64,000 bases of DNA from Bacilli bacterium. GTDB taxonomy: Bacteria; Bacillota_I; Bacilli_A; RFN20; CAG-826. Positions 36,154 to 45,331 of the stretch are shown one piece after another (the stretch's first letter is position 1; every line of letters starts with the position of its first letter). The notes beneath the pieces were generated by a model. That model was not told the DNA's origin. It ran no database searches and saw only the letters and a program-made list of their open reading frames with translations. The position numbers and the translations under genes are program-made. The stretch lies in assembly GCA_024408335.1 (NCBI GenBank), contig JAKSVB010000001.1, positions 186,001 through 250,000 on the forward strand. Reading direction: 5' to 3'.

Positions 36154-37932
36154 ATGAAAGACATCATCAAGTTATCGAAATATGTTAAAGGCTACTGGAA
36201 GGAAGCAGTAATAACCTGGCTCTCAGTCTTTGTTGAATGCATTGCTGAGGTTCTCGTTGCTTTCTTTATGCAGTACGTTCTCAACAATGTCCAAGGCTTA
36301 ATTGACAAAGCGACTGGAGAATTTGTTCCAGAGGCGATGAATGCGATTATCCTCTATAGTTGCTTAGTTGCCTCGATGGCCATAATTGCGGCCGTTACAG
36401 GTATTATTGCGGGCATATTTGCCGCTACGGCAGCAGCGGGATTTGGCAAGAACCTCCGCGAAGCCATCTTTACCCATATTCAAGATTACTCGTTTAAGAA
36501 TATCGACAAGTTCTCAACTAGCTCTTTGGTCACAAGAATTACCACCGACGTCACAAACGTCCAAGGCGCCTTCCAAATGATCATCAGAATGGTTGTTAGG
36601 GCTCCTTTGATTATGACTTTTGCACTCGTTATGTGTTTTGTCACATATTGGCCTGCCGCTCTCATTTTCCTCGGCATAGTCCCAGTGGTTTTTGTTGCGC
36701 TTATTCTCATCGCAAACAAAGCTCATCCGGTTTTTGTCAGGGTTTTTGAAGCGTATGACGACTTAAATGAAGCAGTTAGCCAGGATGTTGATGGCATCCG
36801 CGTAGTCAAATCGTTCAACCGCGAAAAGCTTCAAAAAGAGAAGTTTGGTGGGGTTTCAGGCTTCATTTATAAAAACTTCAAAAAAGCTGAGAAGAGAGTC
36901 GCTTTAAACGGCCCAATCCTTAATCTCGCAATTTATGGCGCCATCATCGCGATATCAGCGATTATGTGTAATGCCATCCTTAAAGTTCCTGCAGACGTAT
37001 TAGGCGTTGGCTCATTAAGTACCATGATCACTTACGTCATGATGATCATGATGTCTCTTATGATGATTTCTATGGTCTACGTCACTCTTATCATCGGTAA
37101 GAACTCAACCGTTCGTATTTTGGAGGCTCTTGAAGAAGAACCTGATATTAAAAACCCAGAAAACCCAATCACAGAAGTCCCTAATGGCGAAATCGAATTC
37201 AAAAATGTCGATTTTGGGTATCACAAAAACAAAAATGTCCTTACTGGCGTTAACCAAAAGGTCGAATCAGGCAAGACAATAGGCATTCTTGGCTCTACGG
37301 GCTCAAGCAAGACCACTCTTGTCTCTTTAATCGCTCGTTTATTTGACGTAACAGAAGGCGAAGTTCTTGTTGGAGGACATAACGTTAAGGAATACGATCT
37401 CAAAGTTCTTCGCGATTCCGTTGCAGTCGTTCTTCAAAAGAACACCTTATTCTCTGGAACAATTAGAGAAAACCTTTTATGGGGCAACGAAAGCGCCACG
37501 GAAGAAGAAATAGCCAAAGCGTGTGAAATCGCTCAAGTAACGTCTTTCCTCAAGGATTTACCTAACGGTCTTGAGACTAAGCTTGACGAAGGCGGAACAA
37601 ACGTTTCTGGCGGCCAAAAGCAAAGGCTTTGTATCGCTAGGGCCCTTCTCAAGAATCCTAAGATTTTAATCTTAGATGACTCTACAAGCGCTTGTGATAC
37701 ACATACAGACGCATTGATCCGTGAAGGCCTCCAAAAGTACCGTCCAGACGTCACCAAGTTCATAATTGCTCAACGCGTCCTTTCAGTTAAGGAATGCGAT
37801 GAAATTTGGGTTATGAATGAAGGCAGAATCCTTGAAACAGGTGATAACGCCACCCTTATGAAGACCAGCAAGGTTTATAAAGAACTCTTTGATTCACAAA
37901 ACGGAGGAGGTGATTTCGATGCCGCCAATTAA
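36154..37932 (+). CDS. ABC exporter half-transporter with degenerate ATP site
   Basis: A 592-residue type IV ABC exporter subunit: six membrane helices in the first 320 residues, then the nucleotide-binding domain. Walker A reads GSTGSSKTT (Ser replaces the last Gly of GxxGxGK), the signature is VSGGQKQR, Walker B ends in LDDSTSACD (Asp replaces the catalytic Glu) and the H-loop His is Gln (IIAQR). These are the marks of the degenerate site of heterodimeric exporters such as LmrCD/TM287-288. The next gene overlaps it by 14 bases and supplies the partner. Substrate unknown; drug or lipid export is the family norm. Confidence 0.9.
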   Translation: MKDIIKLSKYVKGYWKEAVITWLSVFVECIAEVLVAFFMQYVLNNVQGLIDKATGEFVPEAMNAIILYSCLVASMAIIAAVTGIIAGIFAATAAAGFGKNLREAIFTHIQDYSFKNIDKFSTSSLVTRITTDVTNVQGAFQMIIRMVVRAPLIMTFALVMCFVTYWPAALIFLGIVPVVFVALILIANKAHPVFVRVFEAYDDLNEAVSQDVDGIRVVKSFNREKLQKEKFGGVSGFIYKNFKKAEKRVALNGPILNLAIYGAIIAISAIMCNAILKVPADVLGVGSLSTMITYVMMIMMSLMMISMVYVTLIIGKNSTVRILEALEEEPDIKNPENPITEVPNGEIEFKNVDFGYHKNKNVLTGVNQKVESGKTIGILGSTGSSKTTLVSLIARLFDVTEGEVLVGGHNVKEYDLKVLRDSVAVVLQKNTLFSGTIRENLLWGNESATEEEIAKACEIAQVTSFLKDLPNGLETKLDEGGTNVSGGQKQRLCIARALLKNPKILILDDSTSACDTHTDALIREGLQKYRPDVTKFIIAQRVLSVKECDEIWVMNEGRILETGDNATLMKTSKVYKELFDSQNGGGDFDAAN

Positions 37933-39913
37933 GCATAGAAACGTGGCTAAGGTATCGGGAAAAGCCAAATTAGCCGCAGTAGGAAGACTCCTTCGCTACA
38001 TTTTCAAATATTACCCAGTTCAATTTATCGTCGTTCTTGTATGCGTTCTCGCGTCTAGTGGTGCCAACGTCATCGGATCAGCTTTCGTTGGACAAGTCAT
38101 CGTTGATGCATATTTAACGCCGTCGTTTGAGGCTGGTTCCCTCTTAATTCTTACTCCAACTGTCGCTAGCGCAAAAACTGCAGTGTCACAAATGTTTATA
38201 GGCGTTCCTTTCGGAGTTGCTCTTGGCATTATGGGCGGCATTTACGTATTAGGCATTATCTGCTTATATGCCTATAACATTTTGATGTCGATTATCGGGC
38301 AAGGCGCCCAAAAGAAGATTCGTGATGAGCTCTTCGATCATATGCAAGACCTCCCAATCTCATACTTCGATAGAAGAGGACATGGCGACATCATGTCGGT
38401 ATACACAAACGACGTTGATGCACTTCGTGAAATGCTTTCAAGAGCCATCCCTATGATCTCTAGTTCAATCGTTACGATGATTGTTTGTTTGGTCATGATG
38501 CTTTCAACAGACTTAATCCTTACAGGAGTTGTTTTATCGGTAGCAATACTCATCTTCTTCATCATCTTCTTCTTCACAAGAATGAGTGCGAAGTTCTTCG
38601 TTGCCCAACAAATCGAACTCGGAAAGATGAATGGCTACATCGAAGAATTAACCAAAGGACAACGCGTTGTTAAGGTTTTCAACTACGAAGAGAGAAATAT
38701 CGAAGGATTCAAAAAGCACAACAACGAATTTTTTAGTTTCTCCGTTAAGGCTAACAAGTACGCTAACTTGCTTATGCCTACCGTTAACCAAATCGGCAAC
38801 CTCCAATACGTTTTAATCGCCCTTGTCGGTGCAATTGCTATAGCAAATCAGTGGACTGGCTTATCTTTATCAGGGACATTCAAATATAGCACCGCTTCAA
38901 TTGGCGTTATTGTTTCATTCCTCCTTCTCTCGAAAGCCTTTATTCAACCTATCGGACAAGTTTCACAACAACTCAACCTAATCGCTCTTGCTTTGGCAGG
39001 CGCAACCAGAATCTTTGATATCATTGACGAACCAGCAGAAGTCGATGATGGTTATGTCGAGCTTGTTAATGCAAAAGAAGACGAAAACGGCAATCCTGTA
39101 GAGTGCAAAGAAAGAACAGGACGTTGGGCATGGAAGCATCCTCATACAGACGGATCTCAAACCACATACACCTGGTTAAAGGGCCAGATCACCTTTGACG
39201 GCGTTGATTTTGGCTACGTTCCTGGCAAAATCGTTCTTCACGACGTGACAATGTACGCAAAACCTGGACAAAAGATTGCGTTCGTTGGTCCAACAGGCGC
39301 AGGTAAAACAACAATCACAAACCTCATTAACCGTTTCTACGACATCGAAGACGGCAAGGTTAGATATGACGATATCAATATCAACAAAATTAAAAAGAAG
39401 GACTTGCGTCGTTCATTAGGCATCGTTTTACAAGAAACCAAACTCTTTACAGGAACCGTTATGGAAAACATTAGGTTTGGTAACCTTGAAGCGACTGACG
39501 AAGAAGTTATAAACGCTGCAAAACTCGCTAACGCACATAACTTCATCTCTCTTCTTCCTGATGGATATAACACGGTTCTTACAGGCGGAGGAGCTTCGCT
39601 TTCACAAGGACAAAGGCAACTTATTGCCATTGCCCGTGCTGCTGTTGCAGATCCGCCAGTCATGATTCTTGATGAAGCTACCTCATCAATCGACAGCCGT
39701 ACCGAATCGCTTGTCCAAAAAGGCATGGATGCAATCATGAAAGGACGCACTGTCTTCGTCATTGCTCACCGCTTATCAACAATCAAGAACAGCGACGTCA
39801 TTATGGTTCTTGAAAACGGCCACGTTATTGAGCGCGGCAACCACGAACAATTGCTCGCTCAAAAAGGCAAGTACTATCAACTTTATACTGGCAACACAAT
39901 CGCTAATGAATAA
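37919..39913 (+). CDS. ABC exporter half-transporter, catalytic partner
   Basis: A 664-residue subunit with six membrane helices and a canonical nucleotide-binding domain: Walker A GPTGAGKTT, Walker B ILDEATSSID with the catalytic Glu, and H-loop IAHRLSTI. The signature is LSQGQRQ rather than LSGGQ, which pairs with the degenerate site of the upstream subunit. GGAGGAGGTGA before ATG 37919 makes this start certain; an earlier in-frame ATG (37889) is inside the first gene without such a site. An extra segment of about 35 residues sits between membrane and ATPase domains. Confidence 0.92.
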   Translation: MPPIKHRNVAKVSGKAKLAAVGRLLRYIFKYYPVQFIVVLVCVLASSGANVIGSAFVGQVIVDAYLTPSFEAGSLLILTPTVASAKTAVSQMFIGVPFGVALGIMGGIYVLGIICLYAYNILMSIIGQGAQKKIRDELFDHMQDLPISYFDRRGHGDIMSVYTNDVDALREMLSRAIPMISSSIVTMIVCLVMMLSTDLILTGVVLSVAILIFFIIFFFTRMSAKFFVAQQIELGKMNGYIEELTKGQRVVKVFNYEERNIEGFKKHNNEFFSFSVKANKYANLLMPTVNQIGNLQYVLIALVGAIAIANQWTGLSLSGTFKYSTASIGVIVSFLLLSKAFIQPIGQVSQQLNLIALALAGATRIFDIIDEPAEVDDGYVELVNAKEDENGNPVECKERTGRWAWKHPHTDGSQTTYTWLKGQITFDGVDFGYVPGKIVLHDVTMYAKPGQKIAFVGPTGAGKTTITNLINRFYDIEDGKVRYDDININKIKKKDLRRSLGIVLQETKLFTGTVMENIRFGNLEATDEEVINAAKLANAHNFISLLPDGYNTVLTGGGASLSQGQRQLIAIARAAVADPPVMILDEATSSIDSRTESLVQKGMDAIMKGRTVFVIAHRLSTIKNSDVIMVLENGHVIERGNHEQLLAQKGKYYQLYTGNTIANE

Positions 39914-39961
39914 ATACAATTATTGTATTAAACTATCAATACACTTTATGGAGGAATAACC

Positions 39962-41485
39962 ATGGAAGAAGAGAAATTAAATGACCAAGAGCTAGCTCGT
40001 CGTAATAAGCTTGCTCGCTACGAAGAACTCGGCGTTGACCCATTCGGATCACGTTATGAATGGAAAGACCAAATCAAAGATTTGCGTACAAAATACGCCG
40101 GTAAAACCGAAGAAGAACTTTATCCAAACGTTGAGGTTCTTGTTAAGGTTGCAGGCCGTCTTATGTCAATTAGACGTATGGGTAAGGCCAGCTTCGTTAA
40201 TATCAAAGACGAATACGGCAATATGCAAGCTTGGATTGGTATGAACGTTATCGGCGAACACGATTACGATGTTTTCAAACTTGCTGATATCGGCGATATC
40301 GTCGGTCTTGAAGGCCACCTTATGGTCACAAGAACCGGTGAGCTTACAATCCGCGTTAGCAAATACACTCACATCACCAAATGTCTTAAACCTCTCCCAG
40401 AAAAATTCCACGGCTTAACTGACCTCGAAGAAAGATGCCGCCGTCGTTATGTTGACCTCATCATCAACGACCAATCACGTAAGAACGCTCTTACAAGAAG
40501 CGCAATCATCAAAGGTATCAGAAACTACTGTGATGGCCTTGGCTTCGTCGAAGTCGAAACACCAGTCCTTTCTCCAATCGCAGGCGGTGCTTCAGCTCGT
40601 CCATTCATCACCCACCACAACACATTAGACAAGGATTTCTTCCTCCGTATCGCTACTGAGCTTAACCTCAAGAAATGCATGGTTGGTGGCATCGACCGCG
40701 TTTATGAGATCGGCCGTATCTTCCGTAACGAAGGTATGGATAACAGACATAACCCAGAATTCACCACAATCGAGCTCTATCAAGCATATGGCGACCTCTC
40801 AGATATGAAGGCATGGTGCGAAGGATTATTCCACTATATTGCCGAGAACGTCATGCATAAAGACGTCTTTGAATGGAACGGACACCAAATCGATGTCTCC
40901 AAGCCATTCGCTGCTATCAGCATGGCAGACGCCATCAAAGAGAAGTGTGGCGTTGACTTCAACCAACAAATTCCTTTTGAAGAAGCCGTTAAGCTTGCAA
41001 AAGAACACAATGTTCCACTTGAGCAATCATGGAATAGCACAGGTTACATCATGCAAGCCTTCTTCGATGAACTTGTTGAGCCAACCCTTATCCAACCTAC
41101 ATTCATTCACACATACCCAATTGAAGTTTCCCCATTAACAAAGAAGACAGCTGATCCACGTTTCGTTGATCGTTTCGAACTCTTCATTGCAGGAACCGAA
41201 TTCGGTAACGCTTATAGCGAACTCAACAACCCATTCGACCAAGAAGAGAGATTCAAAGCTCAACTCGCTGCTCGTGAAAGAGGAGACGATGAAGCTGCAG
41301 ATATCGACTTTAGCTTCCTTGACGCTCTCATCTACGGTATGCCTCCAGCAGGTGGTATTGGCGTTGGCGTTGACCGTCTCTGCATGCTCTTCGCTGAAGA
41401 AAGCACAATCCGTGAAGTCCTTCTTTTCCCAACAATGAAAGACGAAGTCGTTGCTCAAAAGAAAGAAGCAGCAGACAAAGAATAA
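39962..41485 (+). CDS. lysS: Lysyl-tRNA synthetase (class II)
   Basis: Charges tRNA-Lys; 507 residues. N-terminal OB-fold anticodon domain (VKVAGRLMSIRRMGKASFVNI region) and class II catalytic core with motif 2 FRNEGMDNRHNPEFT and motif 3 GIGVGVDRL. TGGAGGAA precedes the ATG 48 bases after the ABC pair. A strong terminator follows. Confidence 0.97.
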   Translation: MEEEKLNDQELARRNKLARYEELGVDPFGSRYEWKDQIKDLRTKYAGKTEEELYPNVEVLVKVAGRLMSIRRMGKASFVNIKDEYGNMQAWIGMNVIGEHDYDVFKLADIGDIVGLEGHLMVTRTGELTIRVSKYTHITKCLKPLPEKFHGLTDLEERCRRRYVDLIINDQSRKNALTRSAIIKGIRNYCDGLGFVEVETPVLSPIAGGASARPFITHHNTLDKDFFLRIATELNLKKCMVGGIDRVYEIGRIFRNEGMDNRHNPEFTTIELYQAYGDLSDMKAWCEGLFHYIAENVMHKDVFEWNGHQIDVSKPFAAISMADAIKEKCGVDFNQQIPFEEAVKLAKEHNVPLEQSWNSTGYIMQAFFDELVEPTLIQPTFIHTYPIEVSPLTKKTADPRFVDRFELFIAGTEFGNAYSELNNPFDQEERFKAQLAARERGDDEAADIDFSFLDALIYGMPPAGGIGVGVDRLCMLFAEESTIREVLLFPTMKDEVVAQKKEAADKE

Positions 41486-41502
41486 GCTTCATAAAAAATC
41501 AA

Positions 41503-41534
41503 AATACGCGGCAAAAACCGCGTATTTTTTCTTT
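41503..41534 (+). terminator. Terminator after lysS
   Basis: AATACGCGG pairs perfectly with CCGCGTATT around CAAAAA, followed by a long T-rich tract. Confidence 0.92.
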
Positions 41535-41637
41535 TTTCTATGCAAAACCGCATTATTTTTAATTGCAAATTGCTTCTTTCTTGGTGGAGGTGAAAAACTA
41601 ACTAAAGTTAAAAGTTTACAATTTGCTCAAGTCGCAA

Positions 41638-41666
41638 TTGATTAAGGGCGGTCGTCATAGTATGAT
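41638..41666 (+). promoter_or_regulatory. Promoter of rpsF-ssb-rpsR
   Basis: TTGATT (41638-41643), a 17-base spacer and TATGAT (41661-41666) form a housekeeping promoter with a predicted start near 41673. Confidence 0.8.
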
Positions 41667-41672
41667 ATTTGG

Positions 41673-41757
41673 GCTTTAGGGAAGGACTAAAGCATACATG
41701 CTTCTATGGCCGCACGGTTAAACGAGGCGGTCCTTAGACCAAAATTAGGAGGTGCTA
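41673..41757 (+). promoter_or_regulatory. rpsF leader (S6:S18-binding autoregulatory RNA)
   Basis: The leader folds into CTTTAG/CTAAAG near 41677-41695 and a longer GC-rich stem in which GGCCGC pairs with GCGGTCC around 41716-41740, with a CACGG/ACGAGG element in the loop. In most bacteria the rpsF transcript carries a stem with a CCG element bound by the S6:S18 complex to repress the operon; the position and composition fit. The exact consensus could not be tested here. GGAGGTG follows before rpsF. Confidence 0.65.
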
Positions 41758-41760
41758 ATC

Positions 41761-42048
41761 ATGAAAAAGTACGAAATTATGTACATCCTTAGCGCAGCTC
41801 TCGAAGAAGAAGCTCGCAAGGAAGAGATCACCAAGCTCCAAGGTATTCTTGAAGGCGGCAACGCTAAAGTTCTCGAAACCAAGGAATGGGGACTCAGAGA
41901 CTTCGCCAGCATCATCAAGAAGCAAACCAAAGGTTACTACGTTATCCTCAAAGTTAACGCTGAAAAACCAGCCCTTGATGAATTTGAGCGTTTGGCAAAA
42001 CTCAACCAAAACGTACTCCGCCACTTGATCACAGTTGCTCAAGACTAA
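41761..42048 (+). CDS. rpsF: Ribosomal protein S6
   Basis: A 95-residue small-subunit protein beginning MKKYEIMYILSAALEEEA, with the conserved GLRDFASIIKKQTKGYYVIL segment split by a turn. GGAGGTG lies upstream; a GTG nine bases earlier is not needed. It heads the rpsF-ssb-rpsR operon, and with S18 probably represses it. Confidence 0.95.
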   Translation: MKKYEIMYILSAALEEEARKEEITKLQGILEGGNAKVLETKEWGLRDFASIIKKQTKGYYVILKVNAEKPALDEFERLAKLNQNVLRHLITVAQD

Positions 42049-42077
42049 GCAACGTTATTGGAGGATGGTAATACAAA

Positions 42078-42530
42078 ATGCTTAACCATGTCATTCTTAT
42101 TGGTCGTTTGACCCGTGACCCAGAGTTACGTAAAACCACATCAGGACTCTCAGTAGCTTCCTTCACTGTTGCGGTTGACGACACATATAGCAGAGGCCCA
42201 AACGGAGAAAAGAACACATTATTCATGGGTTGCTCAATCTTCGGAAACAAGGCTGACAATGTCGCCAAATTCGTCAGAAAAGGCTCGTTAGTAGCAGTTT
42301 CAGGACGTCTTAATCAAAGAAAATACACCAACAAGGACAATGTCCAGGTTACAGTCATTGAAACCATCGCGGACAACGTCGACTTCTTAGAACCAAAAGG
42401 CCAAAGTGCAGCAGGCCCTGAGGACAACTTCCGTCAGGTTGCTCCACAACAAACCTATTCACAAGTCGACACAGCTGCTAGCAGCAACTTAGATGGACTC
42501 GATGTCGTAGACGACGATCTCCCATTCTAA
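42078..42530 (+). CDS. ssb: Single-stranded DNA-binding protein
   Basis: A 150-residue SSB: N-terminal OB-fold (MLNHVILIGRLTRDPELRKT, VSGRLNQRKY) and a flexible tail ending in the acidic protein-interaction tip DDDLPF. It sits between rpsF and rpsR, the usual place, with TTGGAGG upstream. Confidence 0.96.
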   Translation: MLNHVILIGRLTRDPELRKTTSGLSVASFTVAVDDTYSRGPNGEKNTLFMGCSIFGNKADNVAKFVRKGSLVAVSGRLNQRKYTNKDNVQVTVIETIADNVDFLEPKGQSAAGPEDNFRQVAPQQTYSQVDTAASSNLDGLDVVDDDLPF

Positions 42531-42561
42531 AAAATAATTTCATTAAAGAAAGGAAATAATT

Positions 42562-42792
42562 ATGGCTTTCAAGAAAATGAGACCAAAGAGAAAGGTCTGC
42601 TTCTTCACCAAGAACCACGTTAAATACATTGACTACAAGGATGTCGAAACTCTTCAAAGATTCGTCACACCAGACGGCAAGATCCTTGCTCGTAGCTCAA
42701 CCGGCACATCAGCTAAGTATCAACGCCAACTCGCCAAAGCTATCAAGAATGCCCGTTTTATGGGTCTTCTTCCAGAAGTTGGCCAAAGATAA
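42562..42792 (+). CDS. rpsR: Ribosomal protein S18
   Basis: A 76-residue basic protein with the S18 core ([20 protein letters not shown], then the [17 protein letters not shown] helix). AGAAAGGA precedes the ATG. Only one Cys (KVCFF) is present near the N-terminus, so it lacks a full zinc-binding set. It ends the operon before a strong terminator. Confidence 0.95.
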   Translation: MAFKKMRPKRKVCFFTKNHVKYIDYKDVETLQRFVTPDGKILARSSTGTSAKYQRQLAKAIKNARFMGLLPEVGQR

Positions 42793-42814
42793 TATCTTTG
42801 TTCTAAACAAAATC

Positions 42815-42841
42815 AAGACAGGCAATCGCCTGTCTTTTTTG
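42815..42841 (+). terminator. Terminator of rpsF-ssb-rpsR
   Basis: AAGACAGGC pairs with GCCTGTCTT around AATC, followed by a T run. Confidence 0.92.
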
Positions 42842-43004
42842 TTCCTAAACATATTTTTGTGGCTTTAAACGAATCGCCAAATACCAATACCAAAGCCATA
42901 ACGCCAAAAACGACGAATGCCTTTCTTCCTTTGCTCCTTCTAAGGATTAAAATCCCAATAACTGTTGTTGCTATTAAATAAAATACGCAAAACAGCGCTT
43001 CCAT
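42841..43004 (-). pseudogene. N-terminal remnant of a small multi-spanning membrane protein
   Basis: From ATG at 43004, preceded by GGGAAAG, an open frame encodes two hydrophobic segments (FYLIATTVIGILIL and a helix ending MALVLVFGDSF). The pattern of first helix, short basic loop RRSKGRK and FGDSF resembles the N-terminus of an uncharacterised Firmicutes membrane family in which GDxFH is followed by further helices. Here the frame instead runs into the rpsR terminator and stops, so it looks like a truncated leftover. The family match is from memory and weak. Confidence 0.35.
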
Positions 43005-43176
43005 TATCTTTCCCGTAAACGTCGCTCAATTGTTTTTAGTATGTATCATTTTCTAGGGCCTTTGTGTTCGGGAAAACTAGAGGAAGCAGGACATTATGCT
43101 TTAAAAACTTCTTATCTATTTTTGTTTATAGGCGATTATCGTATACGTTTTCGGACAAAACGATCAAAAACAATTA

Positions 43177-43205
43177 TTGACATGCCTTTAAAAACGTTTT
43201 AAAAA
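43177..43205 (+). promoter_or_regulatory. Promoter of the 43226 lipoprotein gene
   Basis: A perfect TTGACA (43177-43182), 17-base spacer and TAAAAA (43200-43205) precede the gene. The 14-base word TTTTAAAAATGCGT at 43197-43210 recurs at 44121-44134 upstream of the next lipoprotein gene. Confidence 0.5.
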
Positions 43206-43225
43206 TGCGTAAAAGGGGCATAGTT

Positions 43226-44047
43226 ATGAGAAAAATTAGTGCATTGTTCGCTTCAGTGTTGTTCTTGTTAATGACTACTGCCTGCACAAAATTCGAAGAA
43301 CAATCATCGGTGAAATCCGAAGATATATCTTCGATATCAGAGGAAGAAAGCACATCTTCAACATTAGGAACCGAAAGCGATACTTTAGAGTCCAAAATAT
43401 TCCATTTGGAGGTTATTAATAAGCTTTCGGAATTCGAGTCTCCGGATTTCCCCGCCACAGGAGATTATGAATATGGGCACGTTTTTAACTTTAAGGTCGC
43501 AAGAGTCGATGACGGAGGGTACGCGCCTTATTTGAACGATGAAAGACTAGCCCCTTCAAAATATGACCGCGATTATCTCTCCTATTCGTTTTCAATGCCA
43601 AAATGCAAATCGGTTTTAAAGTTGGTTGAGGAAGGCGGAATGCATGTTCATAACGAGAAGACACGTTTCGATTTAGATGAAGTGTTTCCATGGATACAAG
43701 ACGTAACGGAAACCACTCTAAAAGGCATTTCGATTGAATACGGATGGGTAGGGGCCAATCCGGAAATTCATGTTCCTAAAATCAAATCTAGCGAAAGACA
43801 AGAAGACATTATGTATAACCTCACCATTCTCAAAAACACGACGCTTATCAAGGCGGATGATGAAATGGTCGAAGGGGGCTGGTATAGAAACGTTACATAT
43901 ATTCTTAGCGACGGGACGCATCGCTCCATAATGATTGAAAACGGGTACCTGGTCGGCAGGTATTCCTCGGCGTTTATAAGATTAAAATTCTTTGGCGACA
44001 ACCCGAATTACCCCGATATCATTACTGATGATTCGTTATTGAATTAG
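43226..44047 (+). CDS. Hypothetical lipoprotein
   Basis: A 273-residue predicted lipoprotein: MRKISALFASVLFLLMTTAC gives a signal peptide and lipobox with Cys20, then a Ser/Glu-rich linker and a folded domain. The start at 43226 is chosen because AAGGGG lies 8 bases upstream; an in-frame ATG at 43205 overlaps the promoter. No family was recognised. Codon usage is less biased than in neighbouring housekeeping genes, which fits low expression or later acquisition. Confidence 0.7.
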   Translation: MRKISALFASVLFLLMTTACTKFEEQSSVKSEDISSISEEESTSSTLGTESDTLESKIFHLEVINKLSEFESPDFPATGDYEYGHVFNFKVARVDDGGYAPYLNDERLAPSKYDRDYLSYSFSMPKCKSVLKLVEEGGMHVHNEKTRFDLDEVFPWIQDVTETTLKGISIEYGWVGANPEIHVPKIKSSERQEDIMYNLTILKNTTLIKADDEMVEGGWYRNVTYILSDGTHRSIMIENGYLVGRYSSAFIRLKFFGDNPNYPDIITDDSLLN

Positions 44048-44169
44048 AGCCAGCGGTACCATTCCTGGGCCGATTATTAATCTGCCAATGTTGCGAGATG
44101 CCTATTTACGTTTTTATATATTTTAAAAATGCGTTCCCCATATTAATATAGAGTTGAGGAATAAAATAT

Positions 44170-45237
44170 ATGAAAAGAATCTCTGTTTTTACATTGCTAT
44201 CAGCTTTGTCTTTGTGTGGCTGTTCATCTAATAACAACGCCAAAGAATCAAACCAAGCACCTAAGCCAAAGGAAGTCAGCGTTTTCCTTATGGGCGGTCA
44301 ATCAAATATGGAAGGAAATACATATTTCAAAGATGACGATGGCAAAGATTGGTTGAAAGACGCTTTTGAAGAATTAGGAATAGATGACGGCGATTGCTGC
44401 TATGAAGGAATCAAAGAAGTTAAGACTTCGTTCTATGGAGGAGCTACATGGTTTATTGGCGGAAACTCCATGAGAGGAAGCAATACCGAAAATCCAGCAG
44501 AAGGGAAATTCCTTGATACCAAAGTAGGATTTGGGTGTGGCGTTCCTGCATTAGGAGGAATAGGCCCAGAAGTCGGTTTAGCCTATAATTTGAAAGAACA
44601 CGCATCAGAAGACAACCCTGTATATTTAATCAAATGCGCTTTTGGTGGCAGTAGCATGAGCGGTGGTGGAAGCTGGGGTTGGGATCCAACCATTTCCAAT
44701 GGCAAAAGCATATATAAAGACCAATTCAAACCATTCGTTGATAAGAATTTGGCGGATATTGAAAGAATAGAAGGCATGAAGCCTACTATTAAAGGTTTCT
44801 TATGGCATCAAGGCGAAAATGATTCAAGTACATCTGCGGCCAGCCAATACAAAACAAACTTAGAAAAATTGGTGGGTCAAGTTAGAGAAGACTATGCGCT
44901 ATATGCGACCGAAGAAGAAGGGGATAACATTGCGTTTGTGGATTGTTATATCTATGACAAAGGCACAGATGACAACGCCACCATGCCTTCAGGCTCAAAA
45001 CTTTCTGATATTAAAACATTAAACGCACAGAAAAAGGCGTTCTCTGAAGAAAGCGACATGAATTTTGTCGTTAATTCTTCATGGCAATACGAGGACGGTT
45101 TAAAGCTTCAAATTCAAACGGTTGACGGCGGAACGGTAAACGGCGCCATCGGTCAACAACACTATCAAACAAAAGATATGTTCTTATTAGGGCAAGCGTA
45201 CGCCGACATCATCATAGAAAACTCATTGCTTGATTAA
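44170..45237 (+). CDS. Lipoprotein sialate O-acetylesterase/CE6-like esterase
   Basis: A 355-residue lipoprotein (lipobox LCGC, Cys18) with an SGNH-type esterase domain of the SASA/acetyl xylan esterase group. The nucleophile motif GGQSNMEG is near residue 42, the oxyanion/Asn region KCAFGGSSMSGG is central, the WHQGENDS motif follows, and the catalytic His is probably in GQQHYQTKDMFLLGQ. It would act outside the cell on O-acetylated glycans such as host sialic acids or plant xylan. TTGAGGAA precedes the ATG and a strong terminator follows. Confidence 0.82.
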   Translation: MKRISVFTLLSALSLCGCSSNNNAKESNQAPKPKEVSVFLMGGQSNMEGNTYFKDDDGKDWLKDAFEELGIDDGDCCYEGIKEVKTSFYGGATWFIGGNSMRGSNTENPAEGKFLDTKVGFGCGVPALGGIGPEVGLAYNLKEHASEDNPVYLIKCAFGGSSMSGGGSWGWDPTISNGKSIYKDQFKPFVDKNLADIERIEGMKPTIKGFLWHQGENDSSTSAASQYKTNLEKLVGQVREDYALYATEEEGDNIAFVDCYIYDKGTDDNATMPSGSKLSDIKTLNAQKKAFSEESDMNFVVNSSWQYEDGLKLQIQTVDGGTVNGAIGQQHYQTKDMFLLGQAYADIIIENSLLD

Positions 45238-45241
45238 AAAT

Positions 45242-45274
45242 AGATCGTGGCGCTAAAAAAGCCACGGTCTTTTT
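45242..45274 (+). terminator. Terminator after the SASA lipoprotein gene
   Basis: AGATCGTGGC pairs with GCCACGGTCT (one T-G pair) around a nine-base loop, followed by TTTTT. Confidence 0.88.
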
Positions 45275-45331
45275 AAAAAACGCCCTATTTGTTGGAAAAT
45301 GGAAAGATAATAAAAACAAGGAGACAAATCA

